DNA of 64,000 nucleotides from Bacillota bacterium. Its GTDB lineage: Bacteria > Bacillota > DSM-12270 > Thermacetogeniales > Thermacetogeniaceae. Below are positions 1 through 9,045 of this stretch, piece after piece. A program made the position numbers and the translations under genes. The notes under the pieces were generated by a model, which was given only the letters and a program-made list of their open reading frames with translations, did no database searches and had not been told where the DNA came from. Each line of letters begins with the position of its first letter. The first letter of the stretch is position 1. The stretch spans positions 30,286 to 94,285 of the forward strand of contig JABLXW010000014.1 in the NCBI GenBank assembly GCA_013177945.1. Direction: 5' to 3'.

Positions 1-49
1 AAAAGTGAAGGCGTAAGAAGAGAGCAAGTGCAAAGATCAGGAAAAGCAA
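1..49 (-). CDS. N-terminus of a membrane protein, cut by window edge
   Basis: Only the first 16 codons or so are inside the window. A TTG start at 49 follows a GGGGAG site by 6 bases, and the translated peptide is strongly hydrophobic (LLFLIFALALFLRLHF), as in the first membrane segment of polytopic membrane enzymes. It lies about 30 bases downstream of the large membrane protein at 78-2390 and on the same strand, so the two may be co-transcribed. Family cannot be told from this stub. Confidence 0.4.
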   Translation of the reverse strand, partial: MLFLIFALALFLRLHF

Positions 50-77
50 AACCCTCTCCCCGGCCTGGGAATTCTTT

Positions 78-2390
78 TTAAAGCCAGACACCATCCTTCA
101 CCCTTCCCTTTCCTCCCGTTCTTCCTGTTTCTCTAACCGGCGGCTCTCCCACCTGCCTTTGTTTTTCGGGCGCGAGGAGGAGAAAAAACAAAGGAACCAG
201 CAAAAAGACTAAAATATTGCAGGCCGCTGTAACCCCGGAATCGTTGAACAAGAGGGCCGCCAGCGCTCCCATCCCCAGGCCGGAAAAACCGCTCTTGAGG
301 CAAGGCCTTTCCTGCCCGAGCGCCCGCGCCTCTTTCCTGAAAAGAACCAGCACCACACCAAGGGAAAGGATCTGCAGAATCAGGGTGGTCCCCCAGGGTG
401 AACGGGAGATCAAATGCCAGTTTGCGGCAGCTTTCCGGAGGAGGATCTGCCCGATTAAAGTAAAATCACCCGAAACTAAAAATTCCGCGGCCTTCGCGAC
501 ATGGGATTTCGCCTGAAAAGGAAAATAAATGTTCAAGGAGATTAAAATCCCGACCCCGAGCAGAGAAAAAACTCCTAAAAAAAGAAGCAATGTTTTCAGG
601 CCCGCCTTTTTCTCCCCGAAGCGCGCGCTCAAAAAGGCGGAGCCAAAAGCCACCAGCGCGGCAAGAGTGCCTCCCGCGTTGGCGCCCAGGTCGGGGGCCG
701 CAAAAAAATAGACAAGTCCGGCATAAAATAACCCCGCCAGGTAAAGGAAGAGCCGGCCCCTTTTGCCACCCCCCCACCGGTCCAGAAATACCGTCCCCAG
801 GAGAAGGGCGGACCCGATCAGCACTCCCATGTACTCGTTCCCAATTCCGTAGAAGCGCCCTCCCGCCAGGGGGTCAAAACCTAAAACGGCAAATCTCATA
901 AGCTGAGACCCCCGGGCAACATCAAGGATGACCGGCAGCGAATTGACCAGCCCTAAAACCAGAAACAGATGCGCCTGGTTTTTGAGCCGGGAAACGGCAA
1001 GGGTGACCAGAAAAATTAAACTCAAGCATAAAACAAGCGCCGGTGCCGGTGAAAGGGGGCCGCAAAGGGGAAGCAGGAGAAAAATGAAAGGGAAGATTAA
1101 AAGAGCAATCAGCAGGGGCGCCCCCCAGGCAACCCTTTCTTCCGGGGGCTGCCCATTTGCAGCCGGACAGCTTCGTTTCCAAAACACCCAGAGGCAGAAG
1201 GATACAAAAGCAAGCAAAACAACCTGGGTATACCGCAAATAAATAGAGAGCAAGGGGGGACGCGTCGCCGAACTCCCGGCAAGAGCTAGAAAGAGCCGGC
1301 CCAAATCCGGGCGCGGCCCCGGTGCGCCGGAGATAGGAGTGCCGATCACCGTTCCGGTTGCGTCTACCACATTTAAATGGGACAAAACGGTCGCGGCAAG
1401 GTCGTAGTTGGCAACCAGCCCGGGCGTCCGGGTAGTGGGGGAGGTGAGGGTGCTGCCCGGGGGGATTGCCCCCCCTGCAATAACCAGCGGAGCTATTTTT
1501 TCGCCATTTGCCACCGCTTCGGCAGGGGGTAAGGGAGCGACAAGCATGACCAGGGTGTTTTTATCCAGATAAGGAAGGAGCTTTTCAATAAAGGCATCAA
1601 CCCTCTTCAACGCCTGCCGACGGGCGGCCGCGGCCTGCTCCGGGAGCATCTTATTTTCATACTGGGAAAGTCGAACCAGATCCCCGGTTTCCACCACGAT
1701 GAAGTCGGCCATTTCCCGGAGAGCCTTGAGTTTTTGCAGCAGCCTGGAGTAATCCGTCCGCCAGCCAAAAGGCGCCAGGGGATCGAATATAAGCAAATCG
1801 TTGCTGACATCCCCGGCATCCACAAGTCCCCGCGCGTCCATTGCGAGGAGAGCCGCCCAGCGCTCCGCCCGCTCCGTTTTGTTGTCCGATGTTCCAATTA
1901 CAGCGGTTTTCTTCTTCGCCCGGTGGAGGGATTCTCCGAGCGCCCCCGGGCAAACAGAGTGGTCCAGGCTGTTATTGCTCTCAAGCAGGGCGCCCGGCGC
2001 AAGGTGAACAACAGCGCCCGGCGGCGCCCGGAAACCGGTGTTCCGGAAATAAACATCCCCCGCCTTCACGCCGGGCTCGGGTTCCTCCGAGGTATTGAAA
2101 TTTTCCCCGGCGGTTTGGGGGGCGGCGGCCGGTGTTCCCGCACCCAGAGTTAAATAAGCATCGGGTTCTTTGAGCAACCCCGCCGTTTTCACAATCATCA
2201 AACCGGTGCCTCCGCGCCTCATCAATTGCTCGATGTGGGGAAGGTCTAAATCCTGAAAATCCTGATAACTTACCCGGTTTACAAGCACGATGATTACCTG
2301 CCGGGGGGGGACTCCCCCGGCCGCGTCCGGCCCGGCGAAAACGCTTAAAAAAAGCGCGAGCAAGGCAGCAAAAAAGAAAGTTCTTTTCAA
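78..2390 (-). CDS. Large membrane protein with alkaline-phosphatase-like N-terminal domain
   Basis: About 770 residues. The TTG start at 2390 is preferred because a GGAG site lies 8 bases upstream and the product then begins directly with a signal/anchor segment (LKRTFFFAALLALFLSVFAG). The next 380 residues look like an alkaline-phosphatase/sulfatase-fold extracellular domain: VIIVLVNRVSYQDF, a 'LVAPLPP' strand and the ending 'NYDLAATVLSHL' resemble that superfamily. The second half has about nine or ten hydrophobic segments and ends in a short basic tail. Such fusions are known as uncharacterised membrane proteins of Clostridia; I infer an envelope role (transfer or hydrolysis of a lipid-linked phosphate or sulfate group) but cannot name a substrate. 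An open extension of 29 codons upstream exists without a better ribosome site. Confidence 0.7.
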   Translation of the reverse strand: MKRTFFFAALLALFLSVFAGPDAAGGVPPRQVIIVLVNRVSYQDFQDLDLPHIEQLMRRGGTGLMIVKTAGLLKEPDAYLTLGAGTPAAAPQTAGENFNTSEEPEPGVKAGDVYFRNTGFRAPPGAVVHLAPGALLESNNSLDHSVCPGALGESLHRAKKKTAVIGTSDNKTERAERWAALLAMDARGLVDAGDVSNDLLIFDPLAPFGWRTDYSRLLQKLKALREMADFIVVETGDLVRLSQYENKMLPEQAAAARRQALKRVDAFIEKLLPYLDKNTLVMLVAPLPPAEAVANGEKIAPLVIAGGAIPPGSTLTSPTTRTPGLVANYDLAATVLSHLNVVDATGTVIGTPISGAPGPRPDLGRLFLALAGSSATRPPLLSIYLRYTQVVLLAFVSFCLWVFWKRSCPAANGQPPEERVAWGAPLLIALLIFPFIFLLLPLCGPLSPAPALVLCLSLIFLVTLAVSRLKNQAHLFLVLGLVNSLPVILDVARGSQLMRFAVLGFDPLAGGRFYGIGNEYMGVLIGSALLLGTVFLDRWGGGKRGRLFLYLAGLFYAGLVYFFAAPDLGANAGGTLAALVAFGSAFLSARFGEKKAGLKTLLLFLGVFSLLGVGILISLNIYFPFQAKSHVAKAAEFLVSGDFTLIGQILLRKAAANWHLISRSPWGTTLILQILSLGVVLVLFRKEARALGQERPCLKSGFSGLGMGALAALLFNDSGVTAACNILVFLLVPLFFLLLAPEKQRQVGEPPVRETGRTGGKGRVKDGVWL

Positions 2391-2498
2391 CCTTAACACT
2401 CCGCACTTTCCGGATAAAGGCCAACAAAGAAATATTCGGCGCGGGGAGCCTTTTTCCCTGCCGGCCCGGGACCGCACCCCTCACCAGGAATAACTGTA

Positions 2499-2527
2499 TT
2501 GCTCCCGTGTCGCGGTCAGGGTATAAT
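2499..2527 (+). promoter_or_regulatory. Sigma-A promoter of the ABC exporter genes
   Basis: A -35 box TTGCTC (2499-2504) and a perfect -10 box TATAAT (2522-2527) are separated by 17 bases. It lies between the divergent membrane-protein gene and the ABC transporter gene, about 50 bases upstream of the latter's start, so the leader is short. Confidence 0.65.
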
Positions 2528-2579
2528 ATACCTGTTCACAACGGGTGGCAAAAAAGCGGCGAAAGGATAAGACAGCCGG

Positions 2580-3302
2580 ATGATTGAGCTTACACAGGTT
2601 TCCAAGACCTACGCCAGGGGACAGGTCAAAGCTGTAGACAACGTCAGCATGACCGTGAAGCCGGGAGAAATCTTTGGCTTCCTGGGGCCAAACGGGGCAG
2701 GAAAGACCACAACCATCAAGATGATCGCAGGCCTGCTGCGCCCCGATGCAGGAAAAATAAAAGTAGCCGGGATTGACATCTCAGAGGATCCCCTTGCAGC
2801 CAAACAGCAAATCGGTTATGTTCCGGATCAGCCCCGGGTTTACGAAAGGCTGACGGGGATCGAATTTTTAAATTTCCTCGGCGATGTCTACCGGGTGCCG
2901 GCGGAAATCCGGCGGGAACGCCTTGCTTATTATCTCAAGATTTTTGAGCTTGAAGAGGCAATCGGAGATTTAATCCAGGGCTATTCCCACGGGATGAAGC
3001 AGAAACTCGTCCTCACCGGGGCGCTCCTCCACAACCCGCCGGTCTGGCTCATGGACGAGCCGATGGTCGGGCTCGATCCCCGCTCCGCCTTTATGCTCAA
3101 AGACCTGATGGCAGACCACTGCCGCCAGGGGCACACGGTCTTCTTTTCCACCCACATCCTGGAAGTGGCGGAACGGCTCTGCGACCGGATTGCCATCATC
3201 AACAAAGGGCGGATCATCGCCTGCGGCACCCTTGAGGAAATTAAAGAGCACCGTGAGAAAGAGACACTGGAAAACATCTTCCTGGAGCTGACGGAGCGAT
3301 GA
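2580..3302 (+). CDS. ABC transporter ATP-binding protein
   Basis: 240 residues, normal length for an exporter-type ATPase subunit. Walker A GPNGAGKTT near residue 38, a degenerate signature YSHGMKQKL near 140, Walker B VWLMDEP followed by the D-loop GLDP, and the switch histidine in FSTHILE near 192. The relaxed signature and the 'GLLRPDAGKIKVAGIDI' style resemble ATPases of ABC-2 exporters. The stop overlaps the start of the permease gene by 4 bases, so the two are translationally coupled and form one exporter. Substrate unknown. Confidence 0.9.
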   Translation: MIELTQVSKTYARGQVKAVDNVSMTVKPGEIFGFLGPNGAGKTTTIKMIAGLLRPDAGKIKVAGIDISEDPLAAKQQIGYVPDQPRVYERLTGIEFLNFLGDVYRVPAEIRRERLAYYLKIFELEEAIGDLIQGYSHGMKQKLVLTGALLHNPPVWLMDEPMVGLDPRSAFMLKDLMADHCRQGHTVFFSTHILEVAERLCDRIAIINKGRIIACGTLEEIKEHREKETLENIFLELTER

Positions 3303-4963
3303 GGCCTTTTCTGTCCCTCTTGAATATTAGCTTTCGCAGCTACTACGGCATCTCTGCAATGAAGCAAAAGTACCTGAAAGAGAAGCGGGAGTTATGGCAG
3401 CCGATCCTGGCGGTGCTCGGCCTGGGGTTCGGCGGTTACGTCCTCCTCTCTCTGTACTTTTTAGTCTCCCGGGGGCTTTACATTGGAGGCAAAATGCTGG
3501 GAGAACCGGCGCTGGGCCTGGAACTCGCTCTTCTCGCCAGCGGTTTTCTCATCTTCTTCTTCGGCATCAGTTCCGTCATCGCCACCCTTTATTTCAGCGA
3601 CGACGCTCCTCTGCTGGTTTCCCTGCCGCTTAAGCCCTTTCAGGTTTTGGCCGCGAAGTTCGCGCTCGTCATGACCAACCAGTACCTGGTGCTCGCCTTC
3701 CTTTTAGCCCCTCCTCTCGTCATTTTCGGCAAAGGGGAGGGACTGAGTTTGCTTTATGTGATTGTGGCGGTGCTTGTCTTTCTCTTCTTTCCGGCAATCC
3801 CCCTGGCTCCTGCGGCGGCCCTGGCCGTCGCCCTCATGAGCCGCGCCGCCAGCAAACACCTGAAGGACCTCTTTACGATACTCACCTACCTCTTTTTAAT
3901 CACCTTCGGAATCGGCCTGCAGTTCTTTATGCAGTCCCTTCCCAAGGGGCGGGAAATGGCTTCCCTCCAGGAACTCTTGAGGACACAAGGAGCGCTCCTG
4001 AAAATGGTGGGGCGGAGCTTCCCCCCGGCCGTGTGGGCAACCAAAGCTCTCGCCGCCCCCGGCACCGGCGAAGGGTTCCTGAGCCTGGGGTTTTTCCTTG
4101 CGTTGACAGCCGCTCTGCTGGCTGTGATGCTGCTCCTGGGAGAACGGTTTTTCTACCGGGGTTTGCTTGAAGGCGAGGAGATCACCCGCAGGCACCGTGT
4201 TAAACAGAGCTTCCACGCCCTGTGGAAGGCGGCGTCTCCTATGAAGGCCCTTGCGCTCCGCGAGCACCGGCTTTTCCTCCGCACACCTGTCTATTTGATG
4301 AACGTCCTGCCGGTTGCGGTGATCGTGCCTGTGATCACATTCATCCCTCTGTTTACCCAGAAAGAAACAATACCGGTAGCAAGAATTGCCCTTTTCCTGG
4401 CGGAACACCCCTATGTCAAGCTGGTAATTTCGGCAATCACCACCTTTATCGCCGGGACGCTCCCTCTGGCCGCCTCTGCTCTTTCCCGCGAGGGGCGCCT
4501 TTTCTACCTTTCGCAGTTGATCCCGGTCAGCCCGAAAGACCAGGTAAGGGCCAAGTTCTGGTACATTCTCGGGGTTAATTTCCTTTGCTCCCTTCCTTTT
4601 TTCATTCTAGCTGTGATTGTCACCCGTTTGCAGCTGCTCGACACCCTGCTACTGGGAACTCTTGCTCTGGCGGCAACTGCAGCCGTGACATCCCTGGGAA
4701 TCCTGATCGACCTCCTGCACCCCTATTTCGACTGGGACAATCCCCAGCGGGCCGTCAAGAGCAACCTGAACGTCCTTTTCGCAATGCTAACCACCATTTT
4801 GTTTCTGGGCGTTCTGGCAGCATTAAGTGCAGACCTTGCCTTCAGAGTCCCGTGGTGGCCGGGCTCCCTCATCCTGCTGGCGCTGCTCGGCGCGGCCGCG
4901 GCAGGCCTCTACCGCGGGCTGCTGTTCCTGGCAGACAAACGTTACCGGGAGCTCGAACTTTAA
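3299..4963 (+). CDS. ABC exporter permease, large ABC-2-like type
   Basis: 554 residues with roughly a dozen hydrophobic segments arranged as two similar halves; the middle carries a charged cytoplasmic stretch near residues 285-320 (FYRGLLEGEEITRRHRVKQS). This matches the family of single-polypeptide putative ABC exporter permeases that pair with one ATPase. The start overlaps the preceding ATPase gene by 4 bases. Membrane protein; export substrate cannot be inferred. Nothing unusual in length or codon use. Confidence 0.8.
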   Translation: MRPFLSLLNISFRSYYGISAMKQKYLKEKRELWQPILAVLGLGFGGYVLLSLYFLVSRGLYIGGKMLGEPALGLELALLASGFLIFFFGISSVIATLYFSDDAPLLVSLPLKPFQVLAAKFALVMTNQYLVLAFLLAPPLVIFGKGEGLSLLYVIVAVLVFLFFPAIPLAPAAALAVALMSRAASKHLKDLFTILTYLFLITFGIGLQFFMQSLPKGREMASLQELLRTQGALLKMVGRSFPPAVWATKALAAPGTGEGFLSLGFFLALTAALLAVMLLLGERFFYRGLLEGEEITRRHRVKQSFHALWKAASPMKALALREHRLFLRTPVYLMNVLPVAVIVPVITFIPLFTQKETIPVARIALFLAEHPYVKLVISAITTFIAGTLPLAASALSREGRLFYLSQLIPVSPKDQVRAKFWYILGVNFLCSLPFFILAVIVTRLQLLDTLLLGTLALAATAAVTSLGILIDLLHPYFDWDNPQRAVKSNLNVLFAMLTTILFLGVLAALSADLAFRVPWWPGSLILLALLGAAAAGLYRGLLFLADKRYRELEL

Positions 4964-4988
4964 ACCCCCAACAGGCTAAAAGCTCCCC

Positions 4989-5411
4989 TTAATCATTTAT
5001 GCCATAAGTTTTTAGATATGTGCGCACCGCCGTAAGGAAACTGCCCGCATCCTGCAGCATTTCCTGAGCGTCAGCTTCTTCCACCTCAGCCAATTCCTCA
5101 TAATCTCCCCGTTGCCTATGTTCAAAACCCCGATGCAATATTTTACTAAGTTCCTTGGGAAACAGTCCTGTTTTTACAAAGTGGCGGTCAAAAAGGGCAA
5201 TCGCACCGCTGTGCTTCGAAGCTCCGGCATCAATTGTGAGAAGAAGCGCAAGAACGGCATAGAACATCGAATAATAGGCCCGGTTAATAATGCTGCGCAG
5301 GCTTCCGGCATGTTCAGCAAGTTTCCGCGCATCATCAAGTGCTTCCTGGGCCTGTCGAAGCCGGTAAGCAATAAGTGCGATTTTCTTCTCGGCTTCCTTA
5401 TGATCGCTCAT
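4989..5411 (-). CDS. HEPN domain protein (UPF0332-like)
   Basis: 140 residues. The segment INRAYYSMFYAVLALLL near 40-58, a following 'KHSGAIALFDRHFVKTG' and the 'RGDYEEL' motif near 105 are characteristic of the UPF0332 branch of HEPN proteins. Its start overlaps the stop of the nucleotidyltransferase gene at 5408-5731 by 4 bases. HEPN/MNT pairs act as toxin-antitoxin modules in which HEPN is an RNase toxin and MNT the antitoxin; assignment here rests on that general knowledge. In this HEPN branch the classic R-x4-6-H RNase motif is not clear, so toxicity is uncertain. Confidence 0.8.
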   Translation of the reverse strand: MSDHKEAEKKIALIAYRLRQAQEALDDARKLAEHAGSLRSIINRAYYSMFYAVLALLLTIDAGASKHSGAIALFDRHFVKTGLFPKELSKILHRGFEHRQRGDYEELAEVEEADAQEMLQDAGSFLTAVRTYLKTYGIND

Positions 5412-5731
5412 ACCGGAACACCCTCTTTCTGGATGGTTTTGTAAAGTGGGGAGGCTGAAAGGGGGCCTTTTTTTACGGCATAATGGGAAAAAAGGATCGG
5501 CGCGATTACAATATCATTTTCAAAACCGACTTCCCAGAGCACTTCGCTGATAAAACGGCGCTGTTCGGAAGTTAAGAAATCGGTTTCGATGTAAATATCC
5601 AGGTCAGATTCCTTCGTGGCATTACCACGTGCACGCGATCCAAATACCCGTACTTCGAAAACAGGAATCTTTTCCATGAGCTTCTCCTTGATCTTGCGTG
5701 CGATCAATAAATCTTTTTTCCTCACATTCAC
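5408..5731 (-). CDS. MNT nucleotidyltransferase, partner of HEPN protein
   Basis: 107 residues with the minimal nucleotidyltransferase core: VRVFGSRARGNATKESDLDIYIE gives the GS helix motif followed by the D-x-D metal ligands, near residues 29-50. It is the upstream gene of a two-gene operon with the HEPN protein (4-base overlap). Members of this family AMPylate or otherwise neutralise the HEPN partner. The C-terminal half is short and ends with KTIQKEGVPV, typical of the family. Confidence 0.85.
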   Translation of the reverse strand: MNVRKKDLLIARKIKEKLMEKIPVFEVRVFGSRARGNATKESDLDIYIETDFLTSEQRRFISEVLWEVGFENDIVIAPILFSHYAVKKGPLSASPLYKTIQKEGVPV

Positions 5732-5900
5732 CCACCCCTTATTTAAATTTTCTTGTTAATTTTCTGCAAGGAAAAACCCCCATGCCTTCTCCCAATCAAC
5801 TTTTCCAGATTTTCTACACCCCCATGATAGCATAGGACCAAGACAGGAACAAACGTTTACGGCGGGGCAATTAAAGTAGTTTTTTAACCATTCCGGATGT

Positions 5901-5929
5901 TATAATAGTCTGTAACAACGCGCTTGTTA
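5901..5929 (+). promoter_or_regulatory. -10 box and overlapping palindromic operator of khtTU-like operon
   Basis: A perfect TATAAT (5901-5906) is followed by the palindrome TAACAA-CGCGC-TTGTTA (5913-5929), which would overlap the transcription start and sits just before the ribosome site AGGAGG (5932-5937). No good -35 box is visible 17 bases upstream. The placement suggests a repressor-type operator for the antiporter genes; the regulator is unknown. Confidence 0.5.
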
Positions 5930-5944
5930 ACAGGAGGTATGGAT

Positions 5945-6454
5945 GTGGCCCAGATTAAAGAAGCGGAACTACCGGGGCTGGGAAAAAAGTACATGGTCGA
6001 ATTGGAAAGCGGCGAACGGCTCGGTATCGTTATCTACGACGAAGGAAACCGGGAGCTGTTCTACTTCGCGCCAGAAGAAGGAGAGCCTGCGTGTTCCGTG
6101 GCTCTCACCGACCAGGAGGCACGGCAGGTTGGTTCGATTATCAGCGGAGCATTCTACCAGCCCAAACTGCTTGAAAAGCTCGAAACAGCAATTGCCGATT
6201 TGCACATCGAGTGGCTTAAGGTAGCACCCCAGGCGTCGGTTGTGGGCAAAACCATCGGGGAACTCGGCCTGCGCAAGAACCTCGGGGTAACAGTGATCGC
6301 CGTCATTGAAGAGGCAGACAGAAAAAAAAGGAAATGCGCAACCATTAATCCCGGGCCTGCTTTTACCTTCGCTCCCGGACAGGTCGTCGTCGTCGCCGGC
6401 CGGGGAGACGCCGTTGCTCAGTTCGAAAGGATGGTGACGGGCGAAGGAGGGTAG
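5945..6454 (+). CDS. Cation:proton antiporter regulatory subunit (KhtT-like, TrkA-C domain)
   Basis: About 169 residues from the GTG at 5945, chosen because GGAGG (5933-5937) lies 7 bases upstream; the ATG at 5939 is only 1 base away from it. The N-terminal 70 residues form a small beta domain and residues about 75-165 an RCK_C (TrkA-C) ligand-binding domain (ASVVGKTIGELGLRKNLGV... PGQVVVVAGRGDAVAQFE). This layout matches KhtT, the soluble regulator of the KhtU K+/H+ antiporter. The antiporter gene starts 3 bases after its stop. Confidence 0.85.
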   Translation: MAQIKEAELPGLGKKYMVELESGERLGIVIYDEGNRELFYFAPEEGEPACSVALTDQEARQVGSIISGAFYQPKLLEKLETAIADLHIEWLKVAPQASVVGKTIGELGLRKNLGVTVIAVIEEADRKKRKCATINPGPAFTFAPGQVVVVAGRGDAVAQFERMVTGEGG

Positions 6455-6457
6455 GAC

Positions 6458-7675
6458 ATGGCGGATAGCATTGCCAATCTTACCGCATCATTTGTTATCA
6501 TCAGCGCAGCTGTCCTGCTGGCGCGCAAGTTCCGCTTTTCCGCCTTGCCCCTGCTCATCCTCCTTGGCATTCTGTGCGGCCCCCACGCGCCCCACGGCTC
6601 CTGGTTCGACCTGCGCCTGGTCAAACCTACCGAATCCATGGCTTTACTGAGCCGGTTGGGCGTTCTTCTGCTCCTCTTTTATCTCGGATTGGAATTCTCG
6701 GCAAGCCGGGTCATCCGGGGGGGCATTACCCTTGCCAAGGGAGGCAGCATCTACGTCTCCCTGAACTTTTTGCGGGGCATTGCGCTCGGGTGGCTGTTTT
6801 TTTACTCCTGGCCGGAAACACTTGTCGTGGCCGGCATTACAACCATCTCCAGCAGCGCCATCGTTACCAAACTGCTGGTAGATCTGAAACGCACCGCCAA
6901 CCCCGAAACGGAGCTGATTCTCGGCATCCTGGTATTCGAGGACGCATTCATCGCGGTTTACCTTTCCCTGCTTTCGGGATATCTTCTGGCAACGCAAACT
7001 TCGCTGCTGATCGGGCTTTCCGGCAGCCTGATTACGGTGGCCTTTATTTTGGGGCTGCTTTTTCTGGGCCGACGTATGGGTCCGCACCTGGACCGCTGGT
7101 TAAATATCCGGAGCGGCGAGCCTTTCATTGTGGTAACCTTCACGCTGCTCCTGGTTATGTCCTACTTAGCGGAAAAGATACACGTGGCTGAAGCCGTGGG
7201 CGCTTTGCTTATGGGCCTCGTCCTGGCCGAAACCTCCCACGCAAAACGCCTCATTCAAATGGTGATACCCATGCGCGATCTCTTTGGCTCCGTTTTCTTC
7301 TTCACCTTTGGCATGAGCATCGACTACCGGACCTTAGCGCCAGCCTTCTGGCTCGCCCTGATAGCCGTTCTGGCCACGGTGGCAGGCAACCTTGCGGCCG
7401 GCTGGGCAAGCGCCCGGGTGTGCGGGTACCGCGGGCAGGCGGCAGCAACCGTCGCCTGCACCATTATCGCTCGCGGCGAGTTTGCCGTCCTCGTTTCAAA
7501 GATCGCAGCGGACAGCGGTGTATCCTGGATTCTGCAGCCGTTTGCCGCTCTCTACATATTGATTCTTGCCCTGCTCAGCCCGGGGCTGGCCAAAAATTCG
7601 CGGTGGATCTACGAGACACTGTTGAGGGCTTTGAAAAACAAAGCGCGTATGGGAGAACGTGCCGTCGCCAAATAA
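6458..7675 (+). CDS. CPA2-family cation:proton antiporter (KhtU-like)
   Basis: 405 residues with about 12 hydrophobic segments of the monovalent cation:proton antiporter-2 fold (LLLFYLGLEFSASRVIRGG; ILVFEDAFIAVYLSLLSG; VGALLMGLVLAETSHAKR; TIIARGEFAVLVSKIAADSG). The family normally exchanges K+ or Na+ for H+ across the cytoplasmic membrane. It lacks a C-terminal RCK domain of its own, consistent with the separate KhtT-like subunit encoded 3 bases upstream. Infer K+ efflux under alkaline or osmotic stress. Confidence 0.87.
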   Translation: MADSIANLTASFVIISAAVLLARKFRFSALPLLILLGILCGPHAPHGSWFDLRLVKPTESMALLSRLGVLLLLFYLGLEFSASRVIRGGITLAKGGSIYVSLNFLRGIALGWLFFYSWPETLVVAGITTISSSAIVTKLLVDLKRTANPETELILGILVFEDAFIAVYLSLLSGYLLATQTSLLIGLSGSLITVAFILGLLFLGRRMGPHLDRWLNIRSGEPFIVVTFTLLLVMSYLAEKIHVAEAVGALLMGLVLAETSHAKRLIQMVIPMRDLFGSVFFFTFGMSIDYRTLAPAFWLALIAVLATVAGNLAAGWASARVCGYRGQAAATVACTIIARGEFAVLVSKIAADSGVSWILQPFAALYILILALLSPGLAKNSRWIYETLLRALKNKARMGERAVAK

Positions 7676-7758
7676 AGTTTGACTCCCACGTCTACTGCAT
7701 GATGTATATGACCTTTGGCTGCGAACCAGGCCGCCAGGACAATCAGGGGAGTGAGCAG

Positions 7759-8176
7759 TTATTCGGTTCCCGGCAGGGTAACGAAACCCATCTGAACAAA
7801 GTGGTGATCGAAAGCCAGGGCCGTCGTGAGCTGCATTTCCCTCATCACAACAAAGCTGGTACAGTCTGTAAAAGGAGAACTCCTTATCATCGCACCTTTT
7901 AAACATTTCCCACGCCTTCTGCCATAGCTCCCGGGTGATGGATACCGTCTTGACCACCTTGCTGGCGAGAATGACCTGGCCGAATTCCACCGCAGGCTTA
8001 TGCCCGACCCGCACCCGGAGAAGGGTGAGGGTTTCATCCAAAACGTAATCGGTGGTATAAATCAGCCCAACTTTCCGGCTTATTTCTTCCCAGCATGCCC
8101 GTGCAGGGATGTGGTTGACATCCCCGCGGTGGTAGATGGCGCACCACCCCGATGTGTCGACAAACAGGGGCTTCAA
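7759..8176 (-). pseudogene. PIN-domain toxin (VapC-like), frameshifted
   Basis: A PIN RNase of about 138 residues is split between two frames. The first part (MKPLFVDTSGWCAIYH... ending KEFSF) carries the first acidic residue; the second continues TDCTSFVVMREMQLTTALAFDHHF and ends at 7759 and carries the TDCTS motif and final aspartate. The frame changes at an A-run at 7870-7873, which has one base too many. The start TTG overlaps the stop of the antitoxin gene (TTGA), as usual for vapBC operons. It is either a true inactivation, which would leave the antitoxin as an orphan, or a sequencing error. Confidence 0.75.
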
Positions 8177-8427
8177 CTCTTGCGGCCCACCTTTCCGTAA
8201 AGGTAAGAATCATGCCCGGTTGAAAGATCCCGGTCCCTCCCTTCAACCCGGCCGGCCAGGCCCCAAACCGGGTCGTCAGGCTTGGGAATCGCGGCCTCTG
8301 TTTCATCGAGGTAACGCTGAAGGGCTTCCCGGATCTGTTCGGCCATTGATTTACCACTCTCTACCGCCCTGTCTCGGAGGCGCCGGTGCAATTCCTCCGG
8401 CAGATAAATCTGGGTGCGAATATTCAT
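8173..8427 (-). CDS. Ribbon-helix-helix antitoxin (VapB/CopG-like)
   Basis: 84 residues. The N-terminus MNIRTQIYLPEELHRRLRDRAV followed by GKSMAEQIREALQRYL is a ribbon-helix-helix DNA-binding fold; the C-terminal tail (DDPVWGLAGRVEG) is the type that wraps the PIN toxin. Ribosome site AGAGGTGG lies 6 bases before the ATG. It precedes the PIN gene with overlapping start and stop. A palindrome just upstream (8441-8499) is the likely autorepression operator. Confidence 0.85.
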   Translation of the reverse strand: MNIRTQIYLPEELHRRLRDRAVESGKSMAEQIREALQRYLDETEAAIPKPDDPVWGLAGRVEGRDRDLSTGHDSYLYGKVGRKS

Positions 8428-8440
8428 AGTTATCCACCTC

Positions 8441-8499
8441 TGCTGTATATATTATTAATTCTGCTATACATTAATGTTATCCATGTATAATATACAGCA
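8441..8499. promoter_or_regulatory. Inverted repeat, probable antitoxin autoregulatory operator
   Basis: TGCTGTATAT at 8441-8450 and its exact complement ATATACAGCA at 8490-8499 flank an AT-rich centre that holds another half site (TGCTATACATTA at 8462). It lies 14 bases upstream of the RHH antitoxin start, where such proteins repress their own promoter. The remaining bases to the glnK terminator at 8611 show nothing else. Confidence 0.5.
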
Positions 8500-8610
8500 C
8501 AATACCCGCACAGGCAACCGGGCCAAAGGTTGTTCTGCTCTGCAACCTGCCAGAAAGGGCAGACCAGGGTCAAGGAGCAGAAACAAATTCCAACAAGGCA
8601 GGGGCTCAAA

Positions 8611-8649
8611 AGAAAGCCTGCCGGGTCCAGCAGGGAAAACCCGGCAGGC
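8611..8649 (-). terminator. Intrinsic terminator of amt-glnK
   Basis: On the minus strand GCCTGCCGGGT and ACCCGGCAGGC form an 11-bp GC-rich stem (8616-8649) followed by TTTCTTTT. It lies about 35 bases after the glnK stop. Confidence 0.8.
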
Positions 8650-8685
8650 GGGCAGGGGAGGATAAGCCTAGAAATTTCCCTGGAA

Positions 8686-9024
8686 CTAAAGGGCAGATTC
8701 CCCGGCTTCTCTGGTTCGAATCCGGACTGCGTTCGCGACGGGGTAGATAAAGATTTTACCATCGCCAATCTCGCCTGTTTGGGCTGCCTCACAGATCAGT
8801 TGAACAACCTGCTCTACCTCTTCATCTTTTAAAACAACTTCAACTTTCACCTTCGGCAGCAGATTAATGGGGGTTTCCACGCCCCGGTACACCTCTGTCC
8901 AGCCCCGCTGGGAGCCACACCCCATTACCTGGGAAACAGTCATACCGTGGTGGCCAAACCTGTCGAGGGTCTCCTTGACCTTGTCCAGTCTGTCGGGCCT
9001 GATGATGCACTCCAGCTTGGTCAC
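8686..9024 (-). CDS. glnK: PII nitrogen regulatory protein (GlnB/GlnK)
   Basis: 112 residues, standard PII length. MTKLECIIRPDRLDKVKETL at the N-terminus, the T-loop with RGWTEVYRGVE (tyrosine at the uridylylation position of the family) and the C-terminal GEIGDGKIFIYPV signature are all present. The GTG start follows AAAGGAGGG. It is the second gene of an operon with amt (21-base gap), so by analogy it binds and blocks the ammonium channel when nitrogen is plentiful, sensing ATP/ADP and 2-oxoglutarate. It differs from the two NifI-type PII proteins at 11660-12361 by its canonical T-loop. Confidence 0.92.
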   Translation of the reverse strand: MTKLECIIRPDRLDKVKETLDRFGHHGMTVSQVMGCGSQRGWTEVYRGVETPINLLPKVKVEVVLKDEEVEQVVQLICEAAQTGEIGDGKIFIYPVANAVRIRTREAGESAL

Positions 9025-9045
9025 TTTTTCTTACCCTCCTTTGCC